Shown: positions 26,572 through 38,464 of the stretch, one piece after another | Numbering within the stretch: position 1 is the first letter of the stretch | Layout of the letters: each line of letters opens with the position of its first letter | Assembly: GCF_000192745.1 (NCBI RefSeq) | Contig: NC_015259.1 | Coordinates: 124,001-188,000 of the forward strand | Direction: 5' to 3' | Length of the DNA stretch: 64,000 nucleotides | Origin: Polymorphum gilvum SL003B-26A1 | Lineage (GTDB): Bacteria > Pseudomonadota > Alphaproteobacteria > Rhizobiales > Stappiaceae | Notes under the pieces: model-generated | What the model saw: only the letters and a program-made list of their open reading frames with translations | Told to the model about the DNA's origin: nothing | Databases searched by the model: none | Made by a program: the position numbers and the translations under genes

Positions 26572-27891
26572 ATGCAGCAGACGCCTGGCTTCGCCGTGCG
26601 CAAGGCCGCCGCGGACATTCTGGGCGCCGTGGTGCACGCCAGGCGACCGCTCGACGGCGAGCTCGATCCCGTCTCCGGCCATTCCGGCTTCAGGGCCCTC
26701 GATTCCAAGGACCGGGCATTGGTCCGTGCAATCCTCGGCGCCTGCCTGCGCCGGCGCGGACGGATCGCTGCAATCGTCGACGCCCTGCTCGACCGGCCGA
26801 TCCCGGAAAAGACCGGTCGCGTGCTCGACATCCTGCATGTCGCTGCCGCGCAGGTGCTGTTCCTCGACGTGCCCGACCGCGCCGCCGTGTCGGTGGCGGT
26901 CGACCTTGCCGCCGCCGACCGCCGGGCACGGCCCTACAAGGGCCTGGTCAACGGCGTGCTCAGGCGCCTGTCGCGGGAAAAGGACGCCTTGCTGGCGGAT
27001 TTTTCCGACGTGCGCGGAACCCCGCCCGACTGGTTGTTCGACCGCTGGACGGCGGCTTGGGGCGAGGCGACGGCAGTGGCGATTGCGCATGCGCTGGCAA
27101 ACGAGCCGGAGCTCGACCTGACCGTGAAATCCGACCCGGAACTGTGGGCGCAGCGGCTCGGCGGCCGAGTGGTCGCGACCGGGTCCGTGCGGCTGTCGCG
27201 CAAGGGTGCTGTCGAGACCTTCGAGGGCTACGGCGAAGGCGCCTGGTGGGTGCAGGACGCGGCGGCCGCGCTGCCCGCACGCCTGCTCGGTCCGCTTGCC
27301 GGCAAGCGCGTCGCCGACCTGTGCGCGGCACCCGGCGGCAAGACCGCCCAGTTGGCTGCCGCTGGCGGACGGGTGACGGCCGTCGACATCTCCGGCAAAC
27401 GGCTCAAGCGGGTCGCCGAGAACCTCGCCCGCCTTGGCTTCGAAGCCGACATCGTTGCCGCCGACCTGAAGGACTGGCAGCCGGCCGAGCGCTTCGACGC
27501 CATCCTGCTCGACGCACCCTGCAGCGCCACCGGCACGATCCGGCGCCATCCCGATGTCGCCTGGACGAAGCGGTCGCAGGACATCGCCACGCTCGCCGGG
27601 GTCCAGGCGCTGCTGCTGCGCCGGGCGGCCGGCTGGCTCGTGCCCGGCGGCACGCTGGTCTATTGCACCTGTTCGCTGGAGCTGGAGGAGGGCGAGGCGC
27701 AGATCGCCGCGTTCCTGGCCGAGGTGCCGGGTTTCGCGCTGGTGCCGGTCGCGCCTGGCGAGATCGGCGGCCTTGCCGAATGCGTGACGGACGAGGGCTG
27801 CCTGCGCACGCTGCCGTGCCATCTCGGCGGCGCAGAGGCGGCTGACGGTGGCCTCGACGGCTTTTTTGCCGCCCGTCTGACGCGACTTTAA
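26572..27891 (+). CDS. rsmB: 16S rRNA m5C967 methyltransferase RsmB
   Basis: This protein of about 439 residues has an N-terminal NusB-like RNA-binding domain (about 1-130) and a Rossmann SAM-dependent m5C methyltransferase domain. Motif I is CAAPGGKTAQLA, motif IV is DAPCSATGTIRRHPD with one catalytic Cys at about 314, and motif VI is YCTCSLE with the other. RsmB methylates C967 of 16S rRNA. ATG at 26572 is preferred; a TTG at 26515 would add 19 residues. It is followed by the heparinase and purH genes, as in many rhizobia. Confidence 0.92.
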   Translation: MQQTPGFAVRKAAADILGAVVHARRPLDGELDPVSGHSGFRALDSKDRALVRAILGACLRRRGRIAAIVDALLDRPIPEKTGRVLDILHVAAAQVLFLDVPDRAAVSVAVDLAAADRRARPYKGLVNGVLRRLSREKDALLADFSDVRGTPPDWLFDRWTAAWGEATAVAIAHALANEPELDLTVKSDPELWAQRLGGRVVATGSVRLSRKGAVETFEGYGEGAWWVQDAAAALPARLLGPLAGKRVADLCAAPGGKTAQLAAAGGRVTAVDISGKRLKRVAENLARLGFEADIVAADLKDWQPAERFDAILLDAPCSATGTIRRHPDVAWTKRSQDIATLAGVQALLLRRAAGWLVPGGTLVYCTCSLELEEGEAQIAAFLAEVPGFALVPVAPGEIGGLAECVTDEGCLRTLPCHLGGAEAADGGLDGFFAARLTRL

Positions 27892-28021
27892 CGGCCCCGT
27901 AACCGTTCTGCCCCGCAATGGAAAACAAGACGATAACCCTAACGGATCGTTACGGGACCTGTGCACGAAAGGATTTACCGATTAGGCGTCCGCGGCGGAC
28001 CATAGACGGCGGGCCCCGGTC

Positions 28022-29776
28022 ATGAGCCTCGGGGCGGTGTCGGAACAGGGGCGCATCTGGCGCCTGCTGGCCCATCATGCGTGGCAGGCCGCCTTGCGTT
28101 GGCTGCATGGTGGACCGCTGTTCCGGCTGCAGCCGTTTTCCGGTACGCCGGCGCGCCTCCTGATCGCGCCGCAGGACCTGCGCACCGCCGACCAGACCAA
28201 TGCCATCGACATCTACGGCGGCCGGTTCCTGTTCAGCGGCCATGTTGTGGAGGCGCGCGGTCGCTCGCCGTTTGAGCTCGAAGGCGAGGACCCGGCCTGG
28301 CAGCGAGAGTTGCACAGCTTCGGCTGGCTGCGCGACCTCAGGGCCGCCGACAGCCGCGTCGCGCGGCAGAACGCGCGTGCGCTGGTCGACGACTGGATCA
28401 AGCATTGCGGCCGCTGGCACCCGATCGGCTGGGAACAGCCCGTCGTTGCCCGCCGGGTCCTGTCCTGGCTGGCGCAGTCACCGCTGGTGCTGGAGGAGGG
28501 CGACGCCGACTTCTACCGCCGCTTCCTGCGTTCGCTCGCCCGCCAGGTCCGCTTCCTGCGTCGGACCATCAACGAGACGTCCGACGGAGTGCCGCGTCTG
28601 CAGGCGGCGCTGGCGATGGCCGCGGCCAGCGTTTCCATGGCCGGTCAGGGCCGTTTCGTGCGCCAGAGCCTGCGCCGGCTCGACCAAGAATTGCAGCGCC
28701 AGATCCTGCCGGACGGCGGCCACATCTCGCGCAACCCGCGCGCGATCCTCGACATCCTGACCGACCTGCTGCCGATCCGGCAGGCCTTCGTCACGCAGGG
28801 GCTCGAAACGCCGCCGGCGATGATGCAGGCGGTCGACCGCATGATGCCGATGGTGCGTTTCTTCCGCCACGGCGACGGTGCCTTCGCCCATTTCAACGGC
28901 ATGGGCTCGACCCCCAACGACCTTGTTGCCACCATCCTGGCCTATGACGACGCCCGTGGCGCGCCGCCGGGCAATGCGCCGCATGTGGGCTACCAGCGGC
29001 TGACCGGCGGCGACACGGTGGTGCTGATGGACACCGGCACGCCGCCTGCTGCGGCCCTGAGCGAAACGGCCCATGCCGGCTGTCTGTCGTTCGAGATGTC
29101 GTCGGGGCGCCAGCGCATCGTCGTCAACTGCGGTATCTCCGGACGCGCTAGCGAGGGCTGGCGGGCGGTCGCCCGCTCGACCGCCGCCCATTGCACCGCC
29201 GGCATCGAGGATACCTCGTCCTGCCGCTTCCTTGCCGAAAGACCGTTCGGACGCTGGCTCGGCGCGCCGGTGATCGCCGGGCCGAGCGTCGTGCCGGTCG
29301 ATCGCCAGGAGGATGACACCGGGACGCGCGTCACCGCCTCCCACAACGGCTATGCGGCGCGCTTCCATGTCGTGCATGAACGCGACATGCGCCTGGCGCG
29401 CGACGGCACCGTGCTCGACGGGCTCGACAGCTTCAACACGCTCGGCCCGCTCGGGCCGCGCGACCGCTACACCATTCGCTTCCACCTGCATCCGGCGATC
29501 CGTTCCAGCCTGCTGCGCGCCGGCACGGCGGTGCTGCTGGTCTGCCCCGACGGCGAAGCGTGGGAATTCGACGCGCCGGGCAGCGAACTGGCGCTGGAGG
29601 AATCGATCTACCTGTCCGACGTCTTCGGCCATCGCCGGACGACCCAGATCGTGCTCTACGGCCGCATCAGCCTGGCCAGCCAGGTGCCCTGGCAGTTCCG
29701 CCGCACGGCCACCGCCAGGCTCAGCCGGCGCGCTCCGTCCGGCTTCGACGGCGAGGAACTGCCGTTCGACGGCTGA
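28022..29776 (+). CDS. Heparinase II/III family protein
   Basis: This 584-residue protein has an alpha/alpha-toroid N-terminal part (about 60-320) and a beta-sandwich C-terminal part with the Heparinase_II_III segment ([19 protein letters not shown] at about 360). Relatives are polysaccharide lyases, but this rsmB-purH-linked subfamily is widespread in alphaproteobacteria with no proven substrate. No clear signal peptide is visible, which is odd for a polysaccharide lyase and may point to a cytosolic or N-terminally different role. An imperfect CtrA-like site (TTAA-N7-GTAACC) lies at 27888-27904. Confidence 0.8.
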   Translation: MSLGAVSEQGRIWRLLAHHAWQAALRWLHGGPLFRLQPFSGTPARLLIAPQDLRTADQTNAIDIYGGRFLFSGHVVEARGRSPFELEGEDPAWQRELHSFGWLRDLRAADSRVARQNARALVDDWIKHCGRWHPIGWEQPVVARRVLSWLAQSPLVLEEGDADFYRRFLRSLARQVRFLRRTINETSDGVPRLQAALAMAAASVSMAGQGRFVRQSLRRLDQELQRQILPDGGHISRNPRAILDILTDLLPIRQAFVTQGLETPPAMMQAVDRMMPMVRFFRHGDGAFAHFNGMGSTPNDLVATILAYDDARGAPPGNAPHVGYQRLTGGDTVVLMDTGTPPAAALSETAHAGCLSFEMSSGRQRIVVNCGISGRASEGWRAVARSTAAHCTAGIEDTSSCRFLAERPFGRWLGAPVIAGPSVVPVDRQEDDTGTRVTASHNGYAARFHVVHERDMRLARDGTVLDGLDSFNTLGPLGPRDRYTIRFHLHPAIRSSLLRAGTAVLLVCPDGEAWEFDAPGSELALEESIYLSDVFGHRRTTQIVLYGRISLASQVPWQFRRTATARLSRRAPSGFDGEELPFDG

Positions 29777-29862
29777 GCCGAACGCTCGCCTTCCGTTCCT
29801 CCCCCTTTCATGCTAGGGGCTCGCGCAGATCGAAATCCTCACCAGATCGCGAGGCAATCAGC

Positions 29863-31479
29863 ATGGCCGTGGTGTCCAAGGGGGTGCCGGTACCCCCACT
29901 CGTTTCCGTCAAGCGTGCGCTTCTGTCGGTGTCCGACAAGTCGGGACTGGTCGAGTTCGCGCAGGCGCTGGCCGCCCGCGGCATCGACCTGGTCTCGACC
30001 GGCGGCACGCGCAAGGCGTTGGAGGACGCGGGCCTTGCGGTGAAGGATATCGCCGAGGTGACCGGCTTCCCGGAGATCATGGACGGCCGGGTCAAGACGC
30101 TGCATCCCAGGGTCCATGGCGGCCTGCTGGCGATCCGCGACGACGCCGACCACGCCATCGCCATGACCGACCACGGCATCATCGGCATCGACCTGCTGTG
30201 CGTGAACCTCTATCCGTTCGAGGAGACCGTCGCGTCGGGCGCGGACTACGCCACCGGCGTGGAGAACATCGACATCGGCGGGCCGGCGATGACCCGCGCG
30301 GCGGCCAAGAACCACGCCTATGTCACCGTCGTGGTCGATCCGGCCGATTACGGGGCCGTGCTCGACGATCTGGCCGCCAACGACGGCAAGTCGTCGATCG
30401 CCCTGCGCAAGCGTCTCGCCCAGAAGGCCTTCGCGCGCACCGCCGCCTATGACGCGGCCGTGTCCAACTGGCTGGCCGACCAGGTCGGCGAGCCGACGCC
30501 GGACTACCGCGCCGTCGGCGGCCGGCTCGCCGAGGTGATGCGCTACGGCGAGAACCCGCATCAGAGCGCCGGCTTCTACCGCACCGGCGAGCGCCGGCCG
30601 GGGGTCGCCACGGCACGCCAGCTGCAGGGCAAGACGCTGTCCTACAACAACATCAACGACACCGACGCGGCCTTCGAACTGGTCAGCGAGTTCGACCCGG
30701 CGCGCACCCGTGCGGTTGCCATCATCAAGCACGCCAACCCCTGCGGCGTGGCGGAAGGGGCGACGCTGAAGCAGGCCTACGAACGCGCCCTGCGCTGCGA
30801 CCCGGTGTCCGCCTTCGGCGGCATCGTCGCGCTCAACTGCCGCCTCGACGCGGCGGCCGCCGAGGAGATCGTCAAGATCTTCACCGAGGTGATCATCACC
30901 CCGGAGGCCGACGACGAGGCGGTCGAGATCGTGGCACGCAAGAAGAACCTGCGCCTGCTCGTCACCGGCGGCCTCGCCGATCCGCGCGCGCCGGGGCTGT
31001 TCGTCAAGTCGGTCGCCGGCGGCCTGCTGGTGCAGTCGCGCGACAACGGCGTCGTCGACGACCTCGACCTCAAGGTCGTGACGAAGCGCGCGCCCACCGC
31101 GCAGGAACTGGCCGACCTGACCTTCGCCTTCCGCGTCGCCAAGCACGTCAAGTCCAACGCCATCGTCTACGCCCGCGACGGCGCCACGGTCGGCATCGGC
31201 GCGGGCCAGATGAGCCGCGTCGATTCGGCGCGCATCGCCGCGCGCAAGGCGCTCGACGCCACCGAGGCGGCCGGCCTCGGCGAACCGCTGACGAAGGGCT
31301 GCGTGGTCGCTTCCGATGCCTTCTTCCCGTTCGCCGACGGGCTGCTGTCGGCGGCGGAAGCCGGCGCGACGGCGGTGATCCAGCCGGGCGGCTCGATGCG
31401 CGACGACGAGGTGATCAAGGCCGCCGACGAGGCCGGCCTCGCCATGGTGCTGACCGGCATGCGCCACTTCCGCCACTGA
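29863..31479 (+). CDS. purH: Bifunctional AICAR transformylase / IMP cyclohydrolase
   Basis: The 538-residue PurH completes purine synthesis: it formylates AICAR, then cyclises FAICAR to IMP. The N-terminal MGS-like IMP cyclohydrolase domain (about 15-210) contains [13 protein letters not shown] and [10 protein letters not shown]. The C-terminal transformylase domain shows the catalytic KHANPCGVA at about 290 and [16 protein letters not shown]. The start at 29863 has GAGG eight bases upstream; the longer open frame is a shadow over the heparinase gene. The leader contains small inverted repeats that overlap the ribosome site. Confidence 0.97.
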   Translation: MAVVSKGVPVPPLVSVKRALLSVSDKSGLVEFAQALAARGIDLVSTGGTRKALEDAGLAVKDIAEVTGFPEIMDGRVKTLHPRVHGGLLAIRDDADHAIAMTDHGIIGIDLLCVNLYPFEETVASGADYATGVENIDIGGPAMTRAAAKNHAYVTVVVDPADYGAVLDDLAANDGKSSIALRKRLAQKAFARTAAYDAAVSNWLADQVGEPTPDYRAVGGRLAEVMRYGENPHQSAGFYRTGERRPGVATARQLQGKTLSYNNINDTDAAFELVSEFDPARTRAVAIIKHANPCGVAEGATLKQAYERALRCDPVSAFGGIVALNCRLDAAAAEEIVKIFTEVIITPEADDEAVEIVARKKNLRLLVTGGLADPRAPGLFVKSVAGGLLVQSRDNGVVDDLDLKVVTKRAPTAQELADLTFAFRVAKHVKSNAIVYARDGATVGIGAGQMSRVDSARIAARKALDATEAAGLGEPLTKGCVVASDAFFPFADGLLSAAEAGATAVIQPGGSMRDDEVIKAADEAGLAMVLTGMRHFRH

Positions 31480-31507
31480 GGCGGATCGGGAGCGGATCGG
31501 GGCGGAC

Positions 31508-32833
31508 TCAGGCCTGGCGCGGCACGCGCAGCAGCAACGCGCCGCCGGCGAGGAAGAAGGCCAGGATCACCGACATGCCGGCGGCCTGGCTTGCCGTCGC
31601 CGCCGTGACCAGGCCGACGGTGAGCGGCGCGAGGAAGCTGGTCAGCTTGCCCGACAGCGCGAACAGGCCGAAGAACTGCGTGGTCTGGCCCTCCGGGGCC
31701 AGATGGATCAGCAGCGTGCGCGACGCCGACTGCAGCGGCCCGGCGACCGCGCCGATCAGGCCGCCGAGTAGTAGGAACAGGATCTCGGCCGTCGAGCCGG
31801 TGAGCCCCGGCGCCGCCGATGGCGCCACGTCGACGACGAACAGGACCGTGTCGCGATCGATCGAGACGAGGCCCAGGCCGCACAGGATCAGCAGCGCCAG
31901 CGCGCCGATCACCACCGGCCGTGGTCCGAGCGCGTCGTCCAGCCGGCCGCCGAGGAAGGCGCCGGCAGTGCCGGTGATGGTCAGCAGCACGCCGAAGCTG
32001 CCGATCTCGATCGTGCCCCAGCCGAGCTGTCCGGCGGCGTAGATGCCGCCGAAGGCGAACAGCGCCACGAGGCCGTCCTTGTAGATCATGTTGGCGAGCA
32101 GGAAGAGCAGAACAGGGCGGTGCCGGCGCGCCTCGGCGGCGGTGCGCGCGAGGCGCGTCAGGCCGGCGCGAACGGCCGGCAGCAGGGCGGAGCGGCGCGG
32201 CACGTCGGGCACGAATAGGAACAGCGGCAGCACGAAGACGACGTACCAAACCGCCGACAGCGGCCCGGACGCCCGGTCGCCCTCGCGCAGCGCCGCATCG
32301 AGGCCGAAGGCCGGGGCGAGGCCGATCAGCGTCCTGCCGGTCGCCGGGTTGGCGGCCAGGAAGCCGAGCACGGCGACGAGGCTGACCAGGCCGCCGAGAT
32401 AGCCGAGCGCCCAGCCGCTGCCCGACAGCCGGCCGAGCCGGTTGCGCGGCACCAGGTCCGGCATCATGGCGTTGGTGAACACGGTGGCGAACTCGACCGA
32501 CAGCGTCGCCACGGCGAAGGCGGCGAGCGCCAGGACAATGGCGCCGTCGCTCCCCGGCGCGGCGAACCAGAGCGCGGCGCAGGCCAGAACGAAGGGCACG
32601 GAGAACGCCAGGATCCAGGGCTTGCGCCGGCCGGTCGCGTCGGCAATGGCGCCGAGCACCGGTGCCAGCACGGCGATGGCGAGGCCTGCGGCCGCGCTTG
32701 CATAGCCCCACAGCGCCTGGCCCTGCGCCGGCGTCGCCGCCAGCGCCGAGGCAAAATAGGGCGCGAAGACGAAGGTCGTCACCAGCGTGAAGAAGGGCTG
32801 CGCCGCCCAGTCGAAGAACAGCCACGACCACAC
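31508..32833 (-). CDS. UMF1/Atg22-type MFS transporter
   Basis: This protein of about 441 residues has 11-12 hydrophobic helices. It opens with [26 protein letters not shown], the signature of the UMF1 (vacuole-effluxer Atg22-like) branch of the major facilitator superfamily, and continues with [14 protein letters not shown]. Substrates of bacterial members are unknown; amino acid or glycerophosphodiester export has been suggested for relatives. No in-frame ATG exists after the upstream glutamate dehydrogenase gene. GTG at 32833 is annotated, but a CTG at 32860, preceded by GAGG-poor sequence, would give a more usual N-terminus. Confidence 0.8.
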   Translation of the reverse strand: MWSWLFFDWAAQPFFTLVTTFVFAPYFASALAATPAQGQALWGYASAAAGLAIAVLAPVLGAIADATGRRKPWILAFSVPFVLACAALWFAAPGSDGAIVLALAAFAVATLSVEFATVFTNAMMPDLVPRNRLGRLSGSGWALGYLGGLVSLVAVLGFLAANPATGRTLIGLAPAFGLDAALREGDRASGPLSAVWYVVFVLPLFLFVPDVPRRSALLPAVRAGLTRLARTAAEARRHRPVLLFLLANMIYKDGLVALFAFGGIYAAGQLGWGTIEIGSFGVLLTITGTAGAFLGGRLDDALGPRPVVIGALALLILCGLGLVSIDRDTVLFVVDVAPSAAPGLTGSTAEILFLLLGGLIGAVAGPLQSASRTLLIHLAPEGQTTQFFGLFALSGKLTSFLAPLTVGLVTAATASQAAGMSVILAFFLAGGALLLRVPRQA

Positions 32834-32898
32834 GGCGAGGCGCCCGGCGCCCTCCCTCAGGGGGCCGATGGACGGGTCGGGGCGGGGAACGGACGTGC

Positions 32899-35800
32899 CT
32901 ATCGGGCGACCTCCGCAAGCAGGCCCGCGGCGACGGCGAACTTGGACACGCTGAGCGCGCCTTCCAGGATCTCGCCGACGGTGCGGGTGGTGCGGGCGAC
33001 CTCGCCCTCGCGGCTGGCCAGCCAGCGGGCGAAACCGCCGGCGCGGATCGCCTGGCCGGTGAGCTGGCGATGCGCGGCGGCCAGCATCGCGCGGGCGCGG
33101 TCGAGCGCCAGTCCGTCGTAGTAGTCGGCGATGACCAGGTCGCGCGCCAGCGCATCCATGGCGCCGATGCGGAAGTGCGCCGCGACCTCGAAGAAGCTGC
33201 GCGCGGCGGTCTCCAGCTCCGCCCCGGTATCCTCGGCGACCAGCACGATGTCGGGCACGGTCGCCTCGACCGGCAGCCAGGCGAGGCGGCGGGCGAGCGC
33301 CTTGGGCACGCCTTCGGCCTCGTGGCGTGCTGCGACCGCATTCAGCGCCCCGGCCTCGGCCGGCGTCACCGCCGCTTCCAGCTTCGGTGCCAGCGCCTCG
33401 ATGCCGGTGCGGAACCGCTCGACCACCGCGGCGATGCCGTCCTGGAACGACACGTGGCGCTTGAACCAGACGATCTGGTCGAGGAACAACTCCTGGACGG
33501 CGCCGTAGAGTTCGAGCTGCAGCGCGCCGTCGACACGGGTGTCCAGCGCGTCGATGTCGTTGTTGAGTTCGGTCAGGGCGAAGCTGTTGCGCACGGCGAC
33601 GAAGCCCTGGGCGATCTCCGCCGCGGTCGCGCCGGTCTGGTCCATGATCCGGGTCAGGAAGGACGGCCCGCCGCGATTGATCATCGAGTTGGCCAGCATG
33701 GTCGAGATGATCTCGCGCCGCAGCCGATGGCCGGAGATCTCGTTTTGGTAGTCCTCGGCCATGCGGTCGGGGAAATAGCGGAACAGTTCGCGGCCGAGAT
33801 AGGCGTCGTCCGGCACGGGACTGTCGAGCAGGGCGTCGAACAGGGTGATCTTGGCATAGGCCAGCAGCACGCCGAGCTCGGCCCGGATCAGCGTCTGGCC
33901 GGCCTTCTCCAGCTCGGCCAGGGCGGCGTCGTCGGGCAGGTGTTCGACCTGACGGTCGAGGTGGCCGGCCTGCTCGAGCTGGCGCATCATGCGCACCTGG
34001 TAGCCGAAATCCTCTGCGCCGCGGCGTTCGGTCATCGAGATCGCCAGCGTCTGCAGGTAGTTGTTGCGCAGCACCAGGTCCGCCACTTCGTCGGTCATGT
34101 CCGCCAGCAACCGGTTGCGGCTGGCGACGTCGAGGCGGCCGGACTGGACCGCGGCGCCGAGGGCGATCTTGATGTTTACCTCCATGTCGGAGGAGTTGAC
34201 GCCGGCGGAGTTGTCGATCGCGTCGGAGTTGCAGCGCCCTCCCGCCCGGCCGTATTCGATGCGCGCCAACTGGGTCATGCCCAGGTTGGCGCCCTCGCCG
34301 ACCACCTTGGCGCGCAGCTGCGCGGCGGTGACGCGGATGGCGTCGTTGGCGCGGTCGCCGACGTCGGCGTCCGTTTCCGAGCGGGCGCGGACATAGGTGC
34401 CGATGCCGCCGAACCACAGCAGGTCGACGGGCATCTTGAGGATCGCGGCCATGACCTCCTGCGGCGTCGCCTTGTTGCGGTCGATGCGCAGCAGCGCCTG
34501 CATCTGCGGCGATAGCGGGATCGACTTGAGCTGGCGCGAGAACACGCCGCCGCCCTCGGAAATGAGCGCGGCATCGTAGTCCTGCCAGGACGAGCGGCCG
34601 AGTTCGAACAGCCGCTTGCGCTCGGCGAAGGACCGCGCGGCGTCGGGATCCGGATCGAGGAAGATGTCGCGGTGGTCGAAGGCGGCGACCAGCCGGATCG
34701 CGCGCGACAGCAGCATGCCGTTGCCGAACACGTCGCCGGACATGTCTCCGACGCCGGCGACGGTGAACGGCTCCTTCTGGATGTCGCGGTTCATCTCGCG
34801 GAAGTGGCGCTTGACCGCCTCCCAGGCGCCGCGGGCGGTGATGCCCATCTTCTTGTGGTCGTAGCCGGCCGATCCGCCGGAAGCGAAAGCGTCGCCGAGC
34901 CAGAAGTCGCGGCTCTCGGAGAGGCCGTTGGCGGTGTCGGAGAAGGTCGCGGTGCCCTTGTCGGCGGCGACCACCAGATAGGGGTCGTCGCCGTCGTGGC
35001 GCACCACGTCGGCGGGCGGCACGATGCGGTCGTCCTTCAGGTTGTCGGTGACGTCGAGCAGCGAGCTAACGAAGATCTTGTAGGCTTCTGTGCCCTCGCG
35101 GAACACCGCCTCGCGGTCTCCCCCGGCGGGCAGGCGCTTGGGCACGAAGCCGCCCTTGGCGCCGACCGGCACGATGACCGCGTTCTTGACCTGCTGCGCC
35201 TTGACGAGGCCGAGCACCTCGGTGCGGAAGTCCTGCGGCCGGTCGGACCAGCGCAAACCGCCGCGCGCCACCTTGCCGAAGCGCAGGTGCACGCCCTCCA
35301 CGCGCGGGCTGTAGACGAAGATCTCGCGGAACGGGCGCGGCTGCGGCAACTCGTCGATGCGGCGCGAATCGATCTTGAAGGCGAAGGTCGGCTTCGGCTG
35401 GCCGTGGCTGTCGAGCTGGAAGAAGTTGGTGCGCAGGACCGAGTCGATGACGTTCTGGAACCGGCGCAGGATGCGGTCGTCGTCCAGGCTGACGACCTCG
35501 TCGAAGGCCGCGGCAAGCTCGTTCTCCAGCCGCGCGGCGCCGAGCGTGCGGTCGTTCTCGCTCATCGCCGGGTTGAAGCGGATGTGGAACAGCTCGACCA
35601 GCCTCTGCGCGATCGGCGGATAATTGTTCAGCGTCGTCCACATGTAGTCTTCGGAATAGCGGATACCGGCCTGACGCAGGTAGCGGGACAGTGCGCGCAG
35701 CATGGCGATGTCGCGCCAGGGCAGGCCGGCGGTCAGCACCAGGGCGTTGTAGCCGTCGCTTTCCGCCTGGCCGAGCCAGACCGCCATATAGAGCGCCTCG

Positions 35801-37704
35801 AGCCGTTCCTTGACCGCGTCGTCGAAGGCGACGTCGCCGTCGCGGCTGGTCTCCAGCGTCATCTCGTGCAGATAGGCGAGCGGCAGGCTGGTGGGCGTGA
35901 TGCGGTAGGTGCGCTCGTTGATGACCCGGAAGCCCATGTTCTCCAGCAGCGGCACGCGCGCCGTAAGCGGCAGCGGCGCCTCGCGGTGGAATGCCTTCAG
36001 CGACAGCCGCCGGTCGGACACCTCGTCGCGCCGGTAGAAGCGGATCGCGGTCTGGCGGGTGTCGGACAGCGTCTCGATGGTGCGGATGTCGGACAACGCC
36101 GCGTCGGCGGAATAGACGTCCTTGTAGCCGCCGTGGAAGGCTCCGGCGTAGCGGTCCGACAGGTGGCGCGCCGTTGCCGGATCGTAGGTGGCGCGCAGGG
36201 CCTCGCGCAGGCCGTCGCCCCAGGTGCGCACGACGTCGGCGACGGCCTTCTCCAGGTCTTCCTGGGCCGGGTCCGGCGTCTCGCCCCTGTCGCGGCCGAT
36301 GATGAAATGCACGCGCGCCAGCGGTCCTTCGGGATAGCTGACGTACCAGGCCGACACGCGCCCGTCGAACGCCTCGGCGAAATGGGCGCCGATCCTCAGC
36401 CGCACGTCGGTGGTGTAGCGGTCGCGCGGCACGAAGCACAGGATCGAGACGTAACGGTCGAACTTGTCGCGCCGCGCCAGCACGCGGATGCGTGGCCGCT
36501 CGTCGAGCTGCAGGATGGCGAGGGCGAAATGATACAGCGTGTCGACGTCGACCTGGAACAGCTCGTCGCGCGGATAGCTCTCCATCACGTTCATCAGCGC
36601 GCGGCCCGAATGGCTGTCGGGATCGTAGCCTGCCTTGGCGAGCACGGTGGCGACCTTGCGGCGCAGGTAGGGGATGGAGCCGGTCGTCTCGGTGTAGGCG
36701 ACGGCGGTGAACAGACCGACGATCCGCAGCTCGCCGGTCAGCGTGCCTTCCTCGTCGAACAGCTTGACGCCGACATAGTCCATGTGGACACGCCGGTGCA
36801 CCCGGCTCTTGACGTTGGCCTTGGCGATGATCAGCGGTTCCGGCTTCTTCAGGAAGTCGCGGATCTCCGGCGTCACCAGCACGAATTCCGAACCGCGCCG
36901 CAGCACGCGTACCGAGGGATCCGCCAGTAGCCCGAGACCGGTGCCCTGCAGATGCGACAGGTCACCTTCCTCGACGCCGCCGTCGAAGGTGTATTCGCGC
37001 ATGCCGAGGAAGATGAAGTTGTTGTCGGCCATCCAGTCGAGGAACTGGATCGCCTCTCCGAGTTCGTCGACTGCCAGCGGCGGCGGCGAATTGCGGTAGG
37101 TCTGGATCGCGGCCTCGAAGCGCGCGCGCATCGGGTGCCAGTCGGAAACGGCGGCGCGCACGTCCTTGAGCACCTGGTCGAGGCGCCCGCGCAGCGCGTC
37201 CATCGCCTCCTCGGTGTCGATGCGCGCGACATGGATGTGGATCAGGCTCTCGCGCCGGGCGCCGGCAGCGGCCGTGCCGCGCGCCGTGCGGCTGGAGCGC
37301 AGCCGGCCGTCGCCGTCGCGCTCGACCTCGTAGATCGGGTGCAGCACCAGGTGCACGTCGAGGCCGCTGTCCTGCAACTCATCGAGCACCGAATCGACCA
37401 GGAACGGCATGTTGTCGTTGACGATCTCGACCACCGAAACCTCGGCGGCGCGGGTTCCGGCGCTGCGGAAGGCGGGATTGAACACGCTGATGCGATGCGT
37501 GCCGTGCGTATGGCTGGCGAAATCCTCCCAGGCGAGGGCGGCGAAGGCGATCAGGTCCTCGGGCGTGTAGAGCACCAGATCCTCCGCCGCGCCCTGTCCG
37601 TACAGGTCGGCGGCGAATCCGGCGAGCGCCTCGTCCGTGGCCCGCAGCCTCGACAACGTTTCCTCGATCAGCGCGGTTTTTCGGATTTCCCTGGCCTGCG
37701 GCAT
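32899..37704 (-). CDS. gdhZ: NAD-specific glutamate dehydrogenase, large (~180 kDa) type
   Basis: The 1,601-residue protein is the giant NAD-GDH of the GdhB/GdhZ family, which deaminates glutamate to 2-oxoglutarate and ammonium. N-terminal ACT-like regulatory regions span about 1-700 ([15 protein letters not shown] is typical). The catalytic GDH core lies at about 780-1250, with [45 protein letters not shown] and the [10 protein letters not shown] motif, followed by a helical C-terminus. ATG at 37704 has GGGAG upstream. In Caulobacter GdhZ also inhibits FtsZ assembly; whether that applies here is unknown. A divergent CMD-family gene starts 92 bases away. Confidence 0.95.
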   Translation of the reverse strand: MPQAREIRKTALIEETLSRLRATDEALAGFAADLYGQGAAEDLVLYTPEDLIAFAALAWEDFASHTHGTHRISVFNPAFRSAGTRAAEVSVVEIVNDNMPFLVDSVLDELQDSGLDVHLVLHPIYEVERDGDGRLRSSRTARGTAAAGARRESLIHIHVARIDTEEAMDALRGRLDQVLKDVRAAVSDWHPMRARFEAAIQTYRNSPPPLAVDELGEAIQFLDWMADNNFIFLGMREYTFDGGVEEGDLSHLQGTGLGLLADPSVRVLRRGSEFVLVTPEIRDFLKKPEPLIIAKANVKSRVHRRVHMDYVGVKLFDEEGTLTGELRIVGLFTAVAYTETTGSIPYLRRKVATVLAKAGYDPDSHSGRALMNVMESYPRDELFQVDVDTLYHFALAILQLDERPRIRVLARRDKFDRYVSILCFVPRDRYTTDVRLRIGAHFAEAFDGRVSAWYVSYPEGPLARVHFIIGRDRGETPDPAQEDLEKAVADVVRTWGDGLREALRATYDPATARHLSDRYAGAFHGGYKDVYSADAALSDIRTIETLSDTRQTAIRFYRRDEVSDRRLSLKAFHREAPLPLTARVPLLENMGFRVINERTYRITPTSLPLAYLHEMTLETSRDGDVAFDDAVKERLEALYMAVWLGQAESDGYNALVLTAGLPWRDIAMLRALSRYLRQAGIRYSEDYMWTTLNNYPPIAQRLVELFHIRFNPAMSENDRTLGAARLENELAAAFDEVVSLDDDRILRRFQNVIDSVLRTNFFQLDSHGQPKPTFAFKIDSRRIDELPQPRPFREIFVYSPRVEGVHLRFGKVARGGLRWSDRPQDFRTEVLGLVKAQQVKNAVIVPVGAKGGFVPKRLPAGGDREAVFREGTEAYKIFVSSLLDVTDNLKDDRIVPPADVVRHDGDDPYLVVAADKGTATFSDTANGLSESRDFWLGDAFASGGSAGYDHKKMGITARGAWEAVKRHFREMNRDIQKEPFTVAGVGDMSGDVFGNGMLLSRAIRLVAAFDHRDIFLDPDPDAARSFAERKRLFELGRSSWQDYDAALISEGGGVFSRQLKSIPLSPQMQALLRIDRNKATPQEVMAAILKMPVDLLWFGGIGTYVRARSETDADVGDRANDAIRVTAAQLRAKVVGEGANLGMTQLARIEYGRAGGRCNSDAIDNSAGVNSSDMEVNIKIALGAAVQSGRLDVASRNRLLADMTDEVADLVLRNNYLQTLAISMTERRGAEDFGYQVRMMRQLEQAGHLDRQVEHLPDDAALAELEKAGQTLIRAELGVLLAYAKITLFDALLDSPVPDDAYLGRELFRYFPDRMAEDYQNEISGHRLRREIISTMLANSMINRGGPSFLTRIMDQTGATAAEIAQGFVAVRNSFALTELNNDIDALDTRVDGALQLELYGAVQELFLDQIVWFKRHVSFQDGIAAVVERFRTGIEALAPKLEAAVTPAEAGALNAVAARHEAEGVPKALARRLAWLPVEATVPDIVLVAEDTGAELETAARSFFEVAAHFRIGAMDALARDLVIADYYDGLALDRARAMLAAAHRQLTGQAIRAGGFARWLASREGEVARTTRTVGEILEGALSVSKFAVAAGLLAEVAR

Positions 37705-37796
37705 CGTCTTTCTCCCGCTGCGTTCCGTGGCGGATCGCGAGCATGCTAAGGTCTGCAGCCAAAATAAAAAGCGACGATTCGGGAGGGTGGAGGAAA

Positions 37797-38363
37797 ATGA
37801 CCAACAAAGACGTAATGGCGCTGGATCTGGGGGACGGCGCACCGAGCGAGCAGACCCAGGGCTATTTCGCCAAGTGCGAGGAGAAGCTCGGCCTGGTGCC
37901 GAACGTGCTCAGGGCCTATGCCTTCGACGACAAGAAGCTGCGCGCCTTCACCGACATGTACAACGACCTGATGCTCGGCGACTCCGGCCTGTCGAAGCTG
38001 GAGCGCGAGATGATCGCCGTCGCCGTGTCGGCGGTGAACCGCTGCTTCTATTGCCTGACCGCCCATGGCGCGGCGGTGCGCCAGCTGTCCGGCGATCCGG
38101 TGCTCGGCGAGCTGATGGTGATGAACTATCGGGTCGCCGACCTGTCGGAGCGCCAGCGCGCCATGCTCGACTTCGCCGTCAAGCTGACCGAGCGCCCGCA
38201 CGAGATCCTGGAGGCCGACCGCGAGGCGCTGCGCCGGGCCGGCTTTTCCGACCGCGACATCTGGGATATCGCCTCGGTGACCGGCTTCTACAACATGTCC
38301 AACCGGGTTGCCGCGGCCACCGACATGCGCCCGAATCATGAGTATCACTCAATGGCGCGTTGA
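37797..38363 (+). CDS. CMD-family (AhpD-like) peroxidase-related protein
   Basis: This 188-residue protein contains a carboxymuconolactone-decarboxylase fold with the redox motif CFYCLTAHG at about residue 84, the CxxC...H arrangement of AhpD-like alkylhydroperoxidases. The N-terminal GYFAKCEEKLGLVPNVLRAY is typical of the peroxidase-related (uncharacterised) subfamily. It probably reduces peroxides or transfers thiols, but this is inference. ATG at 37797 follows a strong GGAGG. It shares a 92-base divergent promoter region, containing a GATTC methylation site, with the glutamate dehydrogenase gene. Confidence 0.82.
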   Translation: MTNKDVMALDLGDGAPSEQTQGYFAKCEEKLGLVPNVLRAYAFDDKKLRAFTDMYNDLMLGDSGLSKLEREMIAVAVSAVNRCFYCLTAHGAAVRQLSGDPVLGELMVMNYRVADLSERQRAMLDFAVKLTERPHEILEADREALRRAGFSDRDIWDIASVTGFYNMSNRVAAATDMRPNHEYHSMAR

Positions 38364-38391
38364 GATCTCGGCGCGGCGGGGGCGGTGACAG

Positions 38392-38456
38392 CCTTGCCGA
38401 TTGGGTGTAGAACCCCGACGGTTCCGGGGACTTCCCCGAAGTCAGCGGCAAGGGAG
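38392..38456 (+). promoter_or_regulatory. Possible structured 5' leader of argC
   Basis: An outer 8-base perfect stem (38392-38399 with 38446-38453) encloses several short hairpins. The CGGGG at 38425-38429 can pair either with CCCCG at 38413-38417 or with CCCCG at 38434-38438. The second choice excludes a GACTT/AAGTC stem (38429-38433 with 38439-38443), so two folds compete. The 3' arm of the outer stem overlaps the AAGGGAG ribosome site 9-15 bases before the argC start. No known riboswitch class is recognised; chance pairing in G+C-rich DNA remains possible. Confidence 0.35.
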
Positions 38457-38464
38457 ACGGGACG

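Noticed and set aside
27888-27904. TTAA-N7-GTAACC before the heparinase gene as a CtrA site
   Set aside because: One mismatch, overlap with the rsmB stop, and a distance of over 100 bases to the next gene make it uncertain.
29839-31476. Open frame of 545 codons antisense to purH
   Set aside because: It mirrors purH exactly and shows no recognisable domain.
32899-34417. Upstream extension of the UMF1-type transporter frame
   Set aside because: It lies wholly inside the glutamate dehydrogenase gene and has shadow-like composition, so the transporter must start after 32899.
34672-36930. Open frame of 752 codons antisense to the glutamate dehydrogenase gene
   Set aside because: Shadow frame; the opposite strand encodes an intact, recognisable enzyme over the whole length.
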